15,947 nt of DNA from contig JAIVFJ010000662.1 in NCBI GenBank assembly GCA_025765615.1, positions 1 through 15,947 of the forward strand, read 5' to 3'. This document shows, piece by piece, positions 1-11,642 of the stretch. The notes beneath the pieces are model-generated. The model saw nothing but the letters and a program-made list of their open reading frames with translations. It ran no database searches and was not told where the DNA came from. Position 1 is the stretch's first letter. Each line of letters starts with the position of its first letter. The translations under genes were made by a program, and so were the position numbers. This DNA comes from Zopfochytrium polystomum. Its lineage: Eukaryota > Chytridiomycota > Chytridiomycetes > Chytridiales > Chytridiaceae.

Positions 1-313
1 GGAAGTATCGGTGGGGGTGGCAGCGGCGGCAGCAGCGTCCGCACCAGCTTCAGCATGGATCAATCAGATAAGCTAAGAAGGTCTTTTCGTTGCGAGCAAT
101 GGTCTCCCTCACCATTGAGGTGAGCTTTGCACGCGGGTACTCGGGAAAGTTTGCAGAAACTTGTCCTGCAGACGCCATGGCGCGCTCCTTAACTGCAACG
201 ACAATCGAGCCAACAGCCGTCTCAGCTTCTGCAAAGGTGACATGACCAGCCTCGAAAGCCGAGACAGCCTGACGGACATCGACTGTTCCAGCGACAAGTG
301 TTTCTGCAAACGC
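1..313 (-). CDS. Partial protein-coding gene of unknown function, cut by the left edge
   Basis: Read on the minus strand from about 313, one frame gives a protein-like stretch beginning AFAETLVAGTVDVRQAVSAF and passing through VKERAMASAGQVSANFPEYP to an ARNEKTFLAYLID segment. It is alanine- and glutamate-rich, looks helical, and has no transmembrane segment. This frame meets a TGA at 50-52. Dropping one base at the GG of 57-58 joins it to an alanine-rich acidic tail (HAEAGAD then poly-Ala, ending TPTDTS) that stays open to the window edge, so the gene probably continues to the left. The 5' boundary is not settled: the frame has a TAA just upstream of 313, so an intron acceptor (CCTAAG or TTTGCAG) must lie there. 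I do not recognise the family. An intron starting at GTGAGG near 116 is an alternative explanation for the tail. Confidence 0.4.
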
Positions 314-874
314 TTAGGCGGTCTGGGATTACAATCAGATAGACGCGAGGGAGGGAGCTCGGAGAATTTGAACAAACCACCAACGGCGAAAAGAATCATG
401 CCTGCTCTGTCTCCGTGTTTTCTTTCATTTTTCCTCCGACCGCCTGCCTCGCGAAGATCAGGATGCGTCAGGAAAAAATTTTTCCTCATCTCAAATTTCC
501 TTTCGGCCTAATGAGAATTTTAGAACAACCAATATGGAGTAAACGGGCTCAAATTTTGTGCCCCGCGTTCCAGGGACACGTGCGACTGGCGGTGCATCGA
601 GTAAGTGCTGTCAACCTTTACCTGCAAAGAGCCGTACTCACCGAATTGGTGTCGGCTCCAGCACGTCGGCCAGCTGCGAACCTTTTTTCGTTTTCTAGTC
701 GCAGCTTTGAAGTAAGGCATGCGGCAGTCCGGCAACGGAGCGTCGAGCTTCTTTTACTGGCGGTGCTCCTGTTCAGGCAGCCTTCGCGAGTCAATTACAG
801 TCCTAGAAAGCATTATCAGAAAGCCCATAAGCTAGTGGGTGTGGGTTCTACTAGGAAGGCGATGGAGAAAAGAC
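314..874 (-). other. Unresolved stretch, probably introns and small exons of the left-edge gene
   Basis: No confidently coding exon could be identified in these 560 bases. On the minus strand a perfect GTGAGT donor-like site begins at 641, following an open lysine/arginine-rich frame from about 735. A possible branch-like TCTGATTG sits shortly before 330. No conserved protein motif was recognised on either strand. Confidence 0.25.
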
Positions 875-930
875 CTGGTGGCCCTAATCGTGTCTTGGAT
901 GATTTTCTGTTTGTCGCTGTGTCCGTCCAT
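875..930 (-). CDS. Possible first exon of the left-edge gene
   Basis: An ATG at 928-930 on the minus strand opens a short frame beginning MDGHSDKQKIIQDTIRATR. It can end at CCAG followed by GTCTTT at 875/874. A CCAAT motif lies 65 bp upstream (995-999, plus strand). The hydrophilic composition is compatible with a real N-terminus feeding into the left-edge gene, but I could not connect the two through conserved exons. Unspliced, the frame stops after about 32 codons. Treat this as a candidate only. Confidence 0.22.
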
Positions 931-1780
931 ATGTGAAGTGTAGATAGTCCACAATGGTTATGCTAAATCGGCCAAAAGTGCGGTGGGCTTTTCGCCAATG
1001 ATAGCTCCCTCGTCCACTTGCGCGCATGGCCAGGTCGACCGTCATCAAGACGACCGTCTAATTTCGCAAGCGGTCGACGGGCGAAGGAATCTTAAAATTC
1101 AACGATATGTGAGATGCCTCGCAGATTCATAGGTGCTGCGCGGGATTTCCACAACATCCGAACAAGCCGCCGAGGAAGGAGGTTTTCACAGCGTGTTCGC
1201 TGAGTCTATGCCAGACGTCCGAATAAGTTCTAACGTGCATATTACAAGTAACAAGGTCTATTAGAAAACAGAAGACGCTACGAAGAAAGTGCAAGCTGAA
1301 AAAGAAACGAAACTAGAAGAAAAATGAAACGGAAAGAAGGGCGTGGACAGAAATACAGCTTTTTGTCGCTGGTCGGCGAAAAAAAGAATAAAAAACAAGC
1401 TGCACGGCCAGGAAAAGTGGTGGTGGCGGTTGGGCGGGAGAGGAAAGGGACCAAGAATGATGGGTGAAATAGAGAGCATACGATAGAATGAGTCGCATGG
1501 ATCGCTGCTGTAGCGAGGGGAATTGAGACAGCACGTCAGGCTCCCCAAGGAACCGGCACGGCCACCAGAGCATTTGTTCGCGTGGGTGGTTGTTTGGATG
1601 GGTTGTTTGGACGAAGAATGAGCCTCACAGTTTATGAGGAAGGTAGGGAGAGGAGGGGTGCGGCAGGCAAGCGGAGATGCATGCCTGCAAGCCTTACTTG
1701 CAAGGGAGAACCGGGAAAGGTAAGGGTTGGAGGCAGGGAAATGCAAAAAGAGCGAAGAAATGGGAAAAAATCATGTAGAA
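931..1780. other. 850-bp gap between the ARF-family gene and the left-edge gene
   Basis: No supported gene. The right part should hold the 3' UTR of the ARF-family gene (stop at 1781-1783, minus strand); the left part should hold the promoter of the left-edge gene. Roughly 1260-1450 is strongly purine-rich on the plus strand (pyrimidine-rich on the minus strand). A CCAAT motif lies at 995-999. An 8-base inverted repeat (GTCGACCG at 1034-1041, complement at 1071-1078) is too short to interpret. Open frames on both strands here lack conserved motifs. Confidence 0.4.
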
Positions 1781-2913
<1,133 letters not shown>

Positions 2914-2924
2914 AGTTGTTGTTC

Positions 2925-2950
2925 TTTTTTTTTTTTTTTTTTTTTTTTTT
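2925..2950. repeat. T26 homopolymer
   Basis: An uninterrupted run of T on the plus strand (A on the minus strand) lies just upstream of the ATG of the ARF-family gene, and therefore in its promoter or 5' UTR. Its exact length is prone to sequencing error. Confidence 0.9.
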
Positions 2951-3197
2951 GGCGGATTTCTCTATTTTTTTTTCCTACTGTTTCTTTGTTTTGTTTTTGT
3001 TGTATTTGTTTTTGAAATTTGCTGGAGTGTGTGTGTGTGTTGCCACCCAAAAAAGTAAAATTGCTGTGCAATAATTGCTTCTTGTTCCAGCTTTTGAACC
3101 GTTCGTCGTATTTTTTAATTTTTCTTTTGGGGCATTTGTGAAACAAAGAAAAAACAGAAACCGGAGACAAACACTTATTATGAACCTGAGACATTGG

Positions 3198-3198
<1 letters not shown>

Positions 3199-3231
<33 letters not shown>

Positions 3232-3250
3232 ACTCACACACTCACACACG
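3199..3250. repeat. CA/GT microsatellite
   Basis: A dinucleotide CA run is followed by CACACT-type imperfect units up to about 3250. It lies immediately downstream of the F-box gene stop codon and so probably sits in that gene's 3' UTR. Confidence 0.9.
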
Positions 3251-3269
3251 CCTCCTCCCTCACACCGTC

Positions 3270-5848
3270 TCACTGGGCGGCCGGCCTCGTGAAGAATCGC
3301 GTGTCGACGCCCTCCGAGAAATCCCACACAATGATTCGCTGGTGGTGGTGGGCAGCAGCACAAAAAGTAGTTGTTAGATAGTTAGTTGGACAGCTCAACA
3401 CCGCGTCAGGGCCACCGATCAGCTGCTTTTGCTGCCCAATTCCAATTCCAACCCCACCCCCCAGTCGTCGCTCTCACCTGGTCCTGGCTGCAGCTGACGA
3501 TCCTCGCCTCGTTGAACTGCAGCTTGAACACCCTGTTCAGGTGGCCGCCCATCATCCGCCCAACCTCCGCCATTTCCGCCAGGTTGGGGCTGGCCTTGAG
3601 GTCGAGGAGCAGCGCCCCCGTGCGCATGTCCCAGATCTTGATCGTCTTGTCGTACCCCCCAGAAACAATTTTTTCAGAGTCAAACTGAACCGTGCGGACG
3701 AGGTCGGCGTGTCCGCCCAGCGTGTTGATCAGCGCGCCAGTGTGGGCGTCCCATATCCGGATCGTCGAGTCTTTGTTTTTTTTTTTTTTTTTTGTTTTTT
3801 TTTTTTGGAAATGTTAACGACACTGGTCAACCACAAAACAACACACGCCACAAAGCAAAGAAAAGGCAAAAAGCCGTCGGTGCTCACCTGAAGATCCAGA
3901 AACTACCACGTTTTCCTACAACAGAAAGAGGAAATTAAGAGGGACAAATAAGAGACCCGCAACAGCGGAGAACAAAAAAAGGAGGGACAAAAACGAGACG
4001 GCAAAAGCAAGTGTTGAAGCTCCACACTTACATCATACTGCACGCACGCAATACCTCTGATATGACCGGCAAGCGTTCGCACAACCTTTGCCCCAGACAT
4101 TCTATCCCACTTCCACACCTTGACAAAGCGATCCCCGCTCGCCGAGACAATCGAGTGGCCCACAAACTGCACCGCATTCACCGCCGCGCGGTGCTCGCTC
4201 AGCGTCGCGCGGAGCTCGCCAGTCCACCGGTCCCAGATGCGCATCGTCTTGTCCTTGCTGCATGTGATGATGGTCGTGTCGTCGAAGCGGAGGTTCAGCA
4301 CCGAGTCCGTGTGCCCGCGGAGCCGCCGCACAATGTACGGGCTAGGGTTGAATGCGCTCGCCGCCACGCTGTTTTCGGGACCCATCGGCGGCGCGTCGCG
4401 CAGGATCGCTTGGAGGTCCCAGATGATGACGGACGCGTCGGACGAGCCCGAGATGAGGTGGCGGTCGTCGTACTGCAGGCACAGCACCGATGCGCCGTGT
4501 CCTGACAACGTGAACCGGCACAGCCCCGTCTTTAAGCTAAAGATTTTAATTTGATCTGTGCAAGCCGAGGGTTTCAGTAACCTTGCGTAACGCCTTTCGA
4601 AACTCCAAAAACGCAAGAAGAAATAAAAGGAGCACCCACGATCTCGAGATCCACTGATTATTTTGTCTTCGTCGAACTGGAGGCAGTAGATAGCGTCCCC
4701 GTGACCCATTATTTCGCGCGCCGTGTACCGACCGTTGCGCCAATTATCCTCCAGCTGCAAGCGATCCCGATACAGCGACTTCCACGAAAAACGCGATTGC
4801 TCCTCTCCAGGCGAAGTCTTGCGCTTGCTTCCAGTGGTTGAAGCTCGAGACCGGGAATGCGCCGCTGTCTTTACGTTGGGGATTGCTTCAACCCCGTCTA
4901 CGTCCATCTTTGAAGAATGCTTCGGGGCCGCCGACAGTAACGGTGATTGGGAGAGGAAGCTGGGCGCCCTTGCAAATTTGGATGTCGTACTGGCGATGCC
5001 TTGGATAAGTCCCGCTGCAAAGGACGCAGTGGTGTCGTAGACTGAGGAGGAGATCGCTTCACGGGCAGGTTCCAATGGCGCCGCTGAGGCCGGAGACAGG
5101 CAAAGTCCAGCAGTAACGAACGCCGACTCTTCGTCCAATTTCGCCGACTTTTTAGTATCATCCCGTTGTAGCGGCACGTCTACTGGGTAAGTTTGTGCCA
5201 ACAATCTCTCATTAATGTACCATCCTTTCCTTAAGTACAGCGTCCGCCAAATAGCATTATCTTGAGCAACAGCTCTCCACTTCTTTGAAACACAAGTTAT
5301 CCGGGCGATTGTAGTTAGATCGGGGGCATATGCGACAATCTGCAGTGCCAGCTCATGAGGTAAAGCCGCTATGAAATCTCGCCGCAAGAGTGGCAACAGT
5401 CGGTTGGTGACGGAGGCCAACGTCGAGGATGATACTGTCAAAAGGAGCTGGAACGCGTACTCTGTGGTGCGGTGGAGGAAAGATGCATTCCAGCTTGTGA
5501 GTAAAGGCAGCTCAGTTCATCAGTGAAAAACGCACCTCCGCGTTGCTCTTCTGACCAAACCTCGCCTGGCTTTAAGGGGGCGAGGATTGGAATCGAGTGC
5601 GACATGTTCGAATGGGTGGTGTGGGATGCAGGCGACGGACTGCTGCGACCGTGGGGACGCGGGTCGCGCCGGAGGACTCGATCGTCGTACCCTTCGTCCG
5701 TGAATAGTTCGGGGGAGCTCGATGCGACTAGGAAAGGAAGATGGGACGGGCCTGCCAGGGGTGGCGCAGGGAGAGCAAACGATCGTGGGGGGTCCGTCGA
5801 AATCTCTGCCATCGCATCGTCATCGTCTGCGGCGGGAGCCGCCGACAT
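3270..5848 (-). CDS. F-box/WD40 protein, beta-TrCP-like SCF substrate receptor
   Basis: Six exons on the minus strand: 5536-5848, 4640-5461, 4032-4555, 3888-3915, 3478-3770 and 3270-3338. They sum to 2049 bases (682 aa) with all phases consistent. A disordered, Pro/Ser-rich N-terminus (1-104) precedes an F-box-like segment at about 135-180 (LPHELALQIVAYAPDL, then CVSKKWRAVA). A low-complexity linker follows, then seven WD40 blades from about residue 350 to the end. The blade pattern tracks beta-TrCP closely: HRAAVNAVQF with IVSASGDR, GHIRGIACVQYD with VVVSGSSDSTIRIWD, and a final FKLQFNEARIVSCSQDQ then IIVWDF. F-box proteins of this class bind Skp1 and deliver substrates, usually phosphorylated, to the SCF ubiquitin ligase. 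The start is the first ATG in frame. Cdc4/Fbxw7-type is less likely on blade sequence. The 84-bp intron 4556-4639 is a multiple of three and has no in-frame stop. Confidence 0.9.
3771..3887 (-). other. Intron of the F-box/WD40 gene ending in a poly-A tract
   Basis: On the minus strand it starts GTGAGC and ends in long A runs, broken by single C bases, before the acceptor AAAG. Reading phase and WD40 continuity (SGSS-DSTIRIW) require this acceptor. A pyrimidine tract next to the acceptor is absent. Confidence 0.75.
3888..3915 (-). other. 28-base micro-exon of the F-box/WD40 gene
   Basis: It encodes ENVVVSGSS plus one base. It is bounded by a TTGTAG acceptor and a CAG/GTGAGC donor. Its residues exactly fill the gap in a WD40 blade between GIACVQYD and DSTIRIWD, which fixes both boundaries. 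Confidence 0.85.
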
Positions 5849-6013
5849 TAGGGGAGAAGAGGGGGGAGGGAATGGATCGATGCAGCTTTGGCGGTGAAGA
5901 CGACGATGGGTCGGTATGGGAGCACTAGTGGACACTCAGGTCTTCCTTGCTTGTGGGTCCGCCACGCTGAAAGGAATCGCAAGGCAAGATTTTGTTGTTT
6001 CTGGCACCTTGGG
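5849..6013. promoter_or_regulatory. Divergent promoter between F-box/WD40 and CDC16 genes
   Basis: Only 165 bp separate the two divergent ATGs (5846-5848 minus, 6014-6016 plus), so the two core promoters must lie here or overlap the 5' coding parts. I see no obvious TATA or CCAAT box. An upstream in-frame ATG at 5906 could extend the CDC16 product by 36 residues and would narrow the gap further. Confidence 0.6.
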
Positions 6014-9000
6014 ATGAAGGCGCCTCGACAAGTCGCGGGTCCAGCCGCCCGCCGACCGCCAGCCGCAGGAGGATCAGCACCAGCAGCAGCATCAGCAGCA
6101 GCAGCATCAGCAGCAGCAGCAGCAGCAACGGCCTCGGCCCCAGCAGCGGCTGCGACGGCCGCCGGGGCAGCAGTGGTGACCGCTCGGGAAGTTTCATCGA
6201 CGACTCGTTCCGCCGGAGGGCGAGTCACCCGCGCCGCCGCCGCGAAGCGCAGTAGCACCACCGCTGACGCACGGCGCTCTCCCACGCGCACCCAGCCGCC
6301 TCTACCGCCGGCGGCGACAGATCCCGCGGCCGCCCGGCCGCCGCCGCTCTACCGCACGCGCTCCGCAACGCGTTCAGCGTCCGTCGAGTCCTCCGCCGCT
6401 CCCGCCGCGGACGCAGCAAAGCCGGACCGCCCATCGACGACCGCGTTGACGACGCGCTCGCGGTCGTCCAAAGGCCCGCTGAAGCGGAATCTCGGCCCGG
6501 GCGGGCCCGGCGCGACGTCAGCAGCTGCGGTAGGGATGGCGGACGCAACGGGGGCGCCCGAGAAGGGCGACCCGTCCATGCAGGCGGCGTCCGATCCGGC
6601 GCAGGATGCTCCCCCGGCTCTGGCGACAGCAATCTCCATGTCCGAGTCGATGGTTTCTGAGGAAAGCTGCGTGCCGCCCGAACAAGAGAACGAGGCGCGG
6701 TGCAGTCGATTGCGCGCTTGGGTCGTTGAGGCGATGAAGTCTGACCGATTGGGCACGGCGGTGTTTTGGGCAGAGCGGCTCGTCACCATGACTAGTAGGT
6801 GTTTCCAGTTTTTTTTTTTTTTTTTGTGCTCGAGCTATTTGTAATCGCGAACGAAAGACGGTTCAGCGCAAGATGTCTGGCTCTTAGCGAGATCACTTTT
6901 TCTGCGGTCTCAGTATGCAAGAACATTGATCGTCATTAGGAAATGGAGAAGAAAGGAACCGGCATTTCAGCGACTTCTCGCTCATTCAATGGTCCATTCA
7001 CACCGCACAACTTTCTTTGCAAATGCTGTCACATGAGCTGACGTCCCGGTGTTCACCAACAGATTAAGCTCAAAAGATCGAGGGACGCTAGGGAAATTCT
7101 TCAAAATTTGCCGGCTGATTCTTCAGGTATTTTGCACGCCTTTAAACAGGCCCTCATATTTGGACCATACAGGCTCCGTCGAAGTTGAAATAGCGCCTGT
7201 TGCTGGCTACAACCAAGAGTCTTTCGATAAATGGCTCATTGGCATCGCCTTTTTGGAGCAACTGAGGATGAAACCCGCAAAGGAAGCTTTCTTGCAGTCT
7301 GCTGCGCTCGACCCAAGATTTTACGAGGAACGTTTCACTGATAATTTCCTCCTGAAATCTAAACATTTCAATTTGCAGCCCTTTCATGCGCTCGTGTCAA
7401 ACCACTTGCTATCGTTCACCGAAGGTGGTAAATTCGGCCATAATGAAAATACTGACAAAGGAGCCTTAGAGCAAGAGTTAATGAAGTCATTTAATTTCCG
7501 ATTATGCCAAGAGGATAAAGAATTGATCGAACTGCTCTATTCGTGCCAGCTGAACCAGGAACGTTCCAAGGCAATATGGAATGCACATGAACTGACCAGC
7601 AAATTCACAGAACGCATTTTCCGCAGACATTGTTGAAGTGTGGAAATGCTTGGAATTGTCCTTTAATTTGGCTGATGACCCCATCGTCGCACTCTCAAAG
7701 TCGAACTACTTATTTAAAAGATGTAAATACACTGATTCTCTCTTCTACGCTAATCTGTAAGTACCGCTACAATCTTTGAGCGATTCTGATCCACACTCCT
7801 CGCTACAATGAGTGTTGCAAAGGCAAACCCTCTCAGCAACGACTACGTTTGGACAACAATTGCATGCATGCATGAACTTGGCCAGAAGTCGGATCTCTTC
7901 GCCCTCGGGCACAAGCTCTCGCGTGCCGACCCCAAAAACCCAGCGGCTTGGTACGCTGCGGGTTGTTTCTATCTCCTGCAAAACAACACAATCGAAGCAA
8001 AGCGGAATTTCCGCAAGGCGCTCGAACACGACCGGAGATTTGTTCCTGCTTGGATTGGGTTTGGTCAGGCTTATGAAGCAGAAAGTGCACGCGAACAAGC
8101 GATCATGTCGTATTCTGAAGCGGTTAAAGCTTGGCCTGGGTATGTTTGACGTCGCCATTTTTCTTCGTTTTCTCGAAACCGCTTTAACCGCTAGCCTAGG
8201 GATCATTACCCAATGCTGTGTAATGGCCTGCTTTACATTGAACAGGGAATCCTAAACACAGGGCGCGAGTTCATAACTAATGCGCACATTATCTGCCCAG
8301 AAGATCCACTGGTTCAGAACGAGTTGGGAATTCTTGCACACCGCGAGCAGAAGTATGGCGACTGCGAAAATACCATGTTCTCTCTCTGACCCAAATGCAG
8401 CTACTCGGAAGCAACAAGATGGTTTGAGAAAGCTTTGGAAAGCATTGGTGCTGACGTGGGCGCACCGAAAATGTGGGAAACGATACAGCACAATCTCGGA
8501 CAGAGCCTGCTGAAACAACGGTGAACATCTGCCCAAAAGATGTGCTATTTGATCCTCACGAAACTGCAATTACAGGGATTTTGACAGAGCTCGGCAGAGC
8601 TTTAAAAAGGTGCTGGCCTTGAATCGCAGTCGGACAAGCACTCTGACTGCGCTGGCAATGGTGGAGGCATCCCAAGGGAAGTTGGAAGAAGCCACTATAA
8701 TATTGCACGAGGTTTGATGGTCGAATTCGAAAAAAGGAATTCATCCCCGACACCCTTCGCACCAGGTGCTGGCTCTGGACCCATTCAATACTGCAGCTGG
8801 GGAGCTGCTCAAATCGGTTCTGGACAGTCTCTCGAGGGTGGTATTTGAACCAGCAGAAGCACCGCTGCCACCCCGGAGAAAGCGGCCGCCCCTCTCTCAC
8901 GCCGACCGCAGAATCAACAGACAGCCTCGCGACGCCGCCTCTTTCAAGGGCAAGCACAAAGCCCTCCCAAAAGGAACGCCAACCCTAATGCAGTACTCAT

Positions 9001-9371
9001 CCGGAGCCACTGAGGACAGCGACGGCGACGAGGCAATGTCGACACCTTCAGCTCCCAATACCCTGAACTCGCGTTCGGTTATGGCCGTAGACGGCGTTGT
9101 GGGCGATGCCGGAATCGCGGCGAGACTGTTTTCGCAAACGAAGGCTTCGTTCCAGCAGCGGATGAACGAGCTTGTGGAGACGGACCAAGCGAGGGGGTCG
9201 AGACCAGCAGCAGCTGGCTCTTTTACGGCTGGTGCCAACTCCGCCAATGGCAGAGGGAGCTTGCATACTGCGCCGTCGCGGCAGGAGAGGGTTGCAAGCT
9301 CGTTTGCCGGTGCCATGGAACCGGAAGGCGGGGAGCGTGAAGAGGGCATGTCTGATATGGAGGTTGAATGA
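6014..9371 (+). CDS. CDC16: Anaphase-promoting complex TPR subunit Cdc16/APC6
   Basis: Exons: 6014-6794, 6867-6991, 7063-7126, 7173-7331, 7379-7562, 7627-7756, 7813-8139, 8200-8352, 8401-8520, 8576-8711 and 8766-9371, giving about 927 aa. An Ala/Ser/Pro-rich N-terminus of roughly 235 residues, partly a CAG-type repeat, precedes TPR repeats. Diagnostic APC6 segments are LRAWVVEAMKSDRLGTAVFW, DVWLLARSLFLRSQYA, HALVSNHLL, NPAAWYAAGCFYLL, FVPAWIGFGQAYEAESAREQ and QHNLGQSLLKQR. The last exon ends in an acidic, disordered tail (GMSDMEVE). Cdc16 is a scaffold TPR subunit of the APC/C ubiquitin ligase that drives anaphase and mitotic exit. Exon 2's donor (GTCCAT at 6992) is weak. Intron 7332-7378 sits exactly where other APC6 proteins have no insert, but splicing it needs one base fewer in the CCC at 7379-7381; unspliced it reads through as about 16 extra residues. 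A 36-bp segment near 7426-7461 is also intron-like. Confidence 0.88.
6073..6126 (+). repeat. CAG/CAT trinucleotide repeat coding for poly-alanine
   Basis: The GCA-rich repeat, with TCA interruptions, lies in the first exon of CDC16. In the gene's frame it reads mostly alanine with occasional serine. Confidence 0.85.
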
Positions 9372-9790
9372 GCGAGTGTGTGGTGGACACGTCATGCCTC
9401 TCCTTTGTCTTTGTAAATTCTTCCTTCCTCAAAAAATGGTAAAAAATTTTTTTGGATTTGTCTGTCCTGTCCGCCAATCATGTCTGCTTCGCTGGTCCTA
9501 CTGATTCCATAACGGGAAGTCGGTCCGACAGTCTGTCTGCGAATCAGTCGGCCGGTCGGGCAGTCAGCGAAACACTCCAGCAAAAGATTTTTTTTGTTTT
9601 TGTCTGTCTGGCAGTTGCAGCGCTCTGTCTGCCGCCCAATCAGCCGTCCGTTCCACTATCGAACCAACCATCCCCCTTAAAAAGTTGCACGTTCCTCTTC
9701 GTTTCGTTTCCTCAGTCCCGATCACTCGCCTTCATCTCACAACCTCAACTCCTCACCAGTTAGAACCAACCACCACCACCACCACCAGCC
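9372..9790 (+). promoter_or_regulatory. Beta-tubulin promoter and CDC16 3' region
   Basis: This 419-bp gap lies between the CDC16 stop and the tubulin ATG. Two CCAAT boxes occur at 9474-9478 and 9636-9640, each followed by CA, a typical context for the CCAAT-binding complex. Between them lie repeated CAGTC/GTCGG/TCTGTC motifs. The last 130 bp are pyrimidine-rich, and a run of CCA triplets ends directly at the ATG. Poly-T tracts occur near 9446 and 9588. Confidence 0.55.
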
Positions 9791-11344
<1,554 letters not shown>

Positions 11345-11642
11345 ACGTGTTTAACTGTCCAGGCAGTCCTCTTATGTACTTATGACCGCGCGCAGTGCCG
11401 TGGAAGGCTTTGCACGTTTTCCCGCCGTTTCTCTCCTTTTGTGGTTATTCCATGCCGCCCCCGAACCCCTTGAAATTTGTACTAGCGACTTTCATCAGCA
11501 GTGAATCAATACACTCACTGTTTGAATCAATCTGTTGTTGGTCCTCCGCCAGTTTCAAAGCAGTGTGCGTGGTCGATTATCACGAATAGAGATATAGTGA
11601 GAAAAGCCAGTGTAGCGGTATGCACCCGTACAATTACACTGT
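11345..11642. other. Convergent 3' intergenic region (tubulin / HDAC)
   Basis: This 298-bp gap lies between the two convergent stop codons (11342-11344 plus, 11643-11645 minus). It should contain both 3' UTRs. No RNA gene or conserved frame was seen. Confidence 0.5.

Larger units (their letters stand above)
2914..3269. promoter_or_regulatory. Promoter/5' region of the ARF-family gene with T26 tract and CA repeat
   Basis: This 356-bp gap separates the F-box gene stop (3270-3272) from the ATG of the ARF-family gene (2911-2913), both on the minus strand. It contains a plus-strand T26 run ending 12 bp from that ATG, a further T-rich stretch to about 3020, and a CA microsatellite near 3199-3250. 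Poly(dA:dT) tracts are known to disfavour nucleosomes in fungal promoters; a promoter role here is inference. No gene was found. Confidence 0.45.

Noticed and set aside
1034..1078. Short inverted repeat GTCGACCG/CGGTCGAC
   Set aside because: Eight bases around a SalI-like palindrome is within chance and no associated element was seen.
9460..9660. Possible regulatory repeat array of TCTGTC/CAGTC motifs
   Set aside because: The units are irregular and short, so I left them within the tubulin promoter description rather than calling a repeat element.
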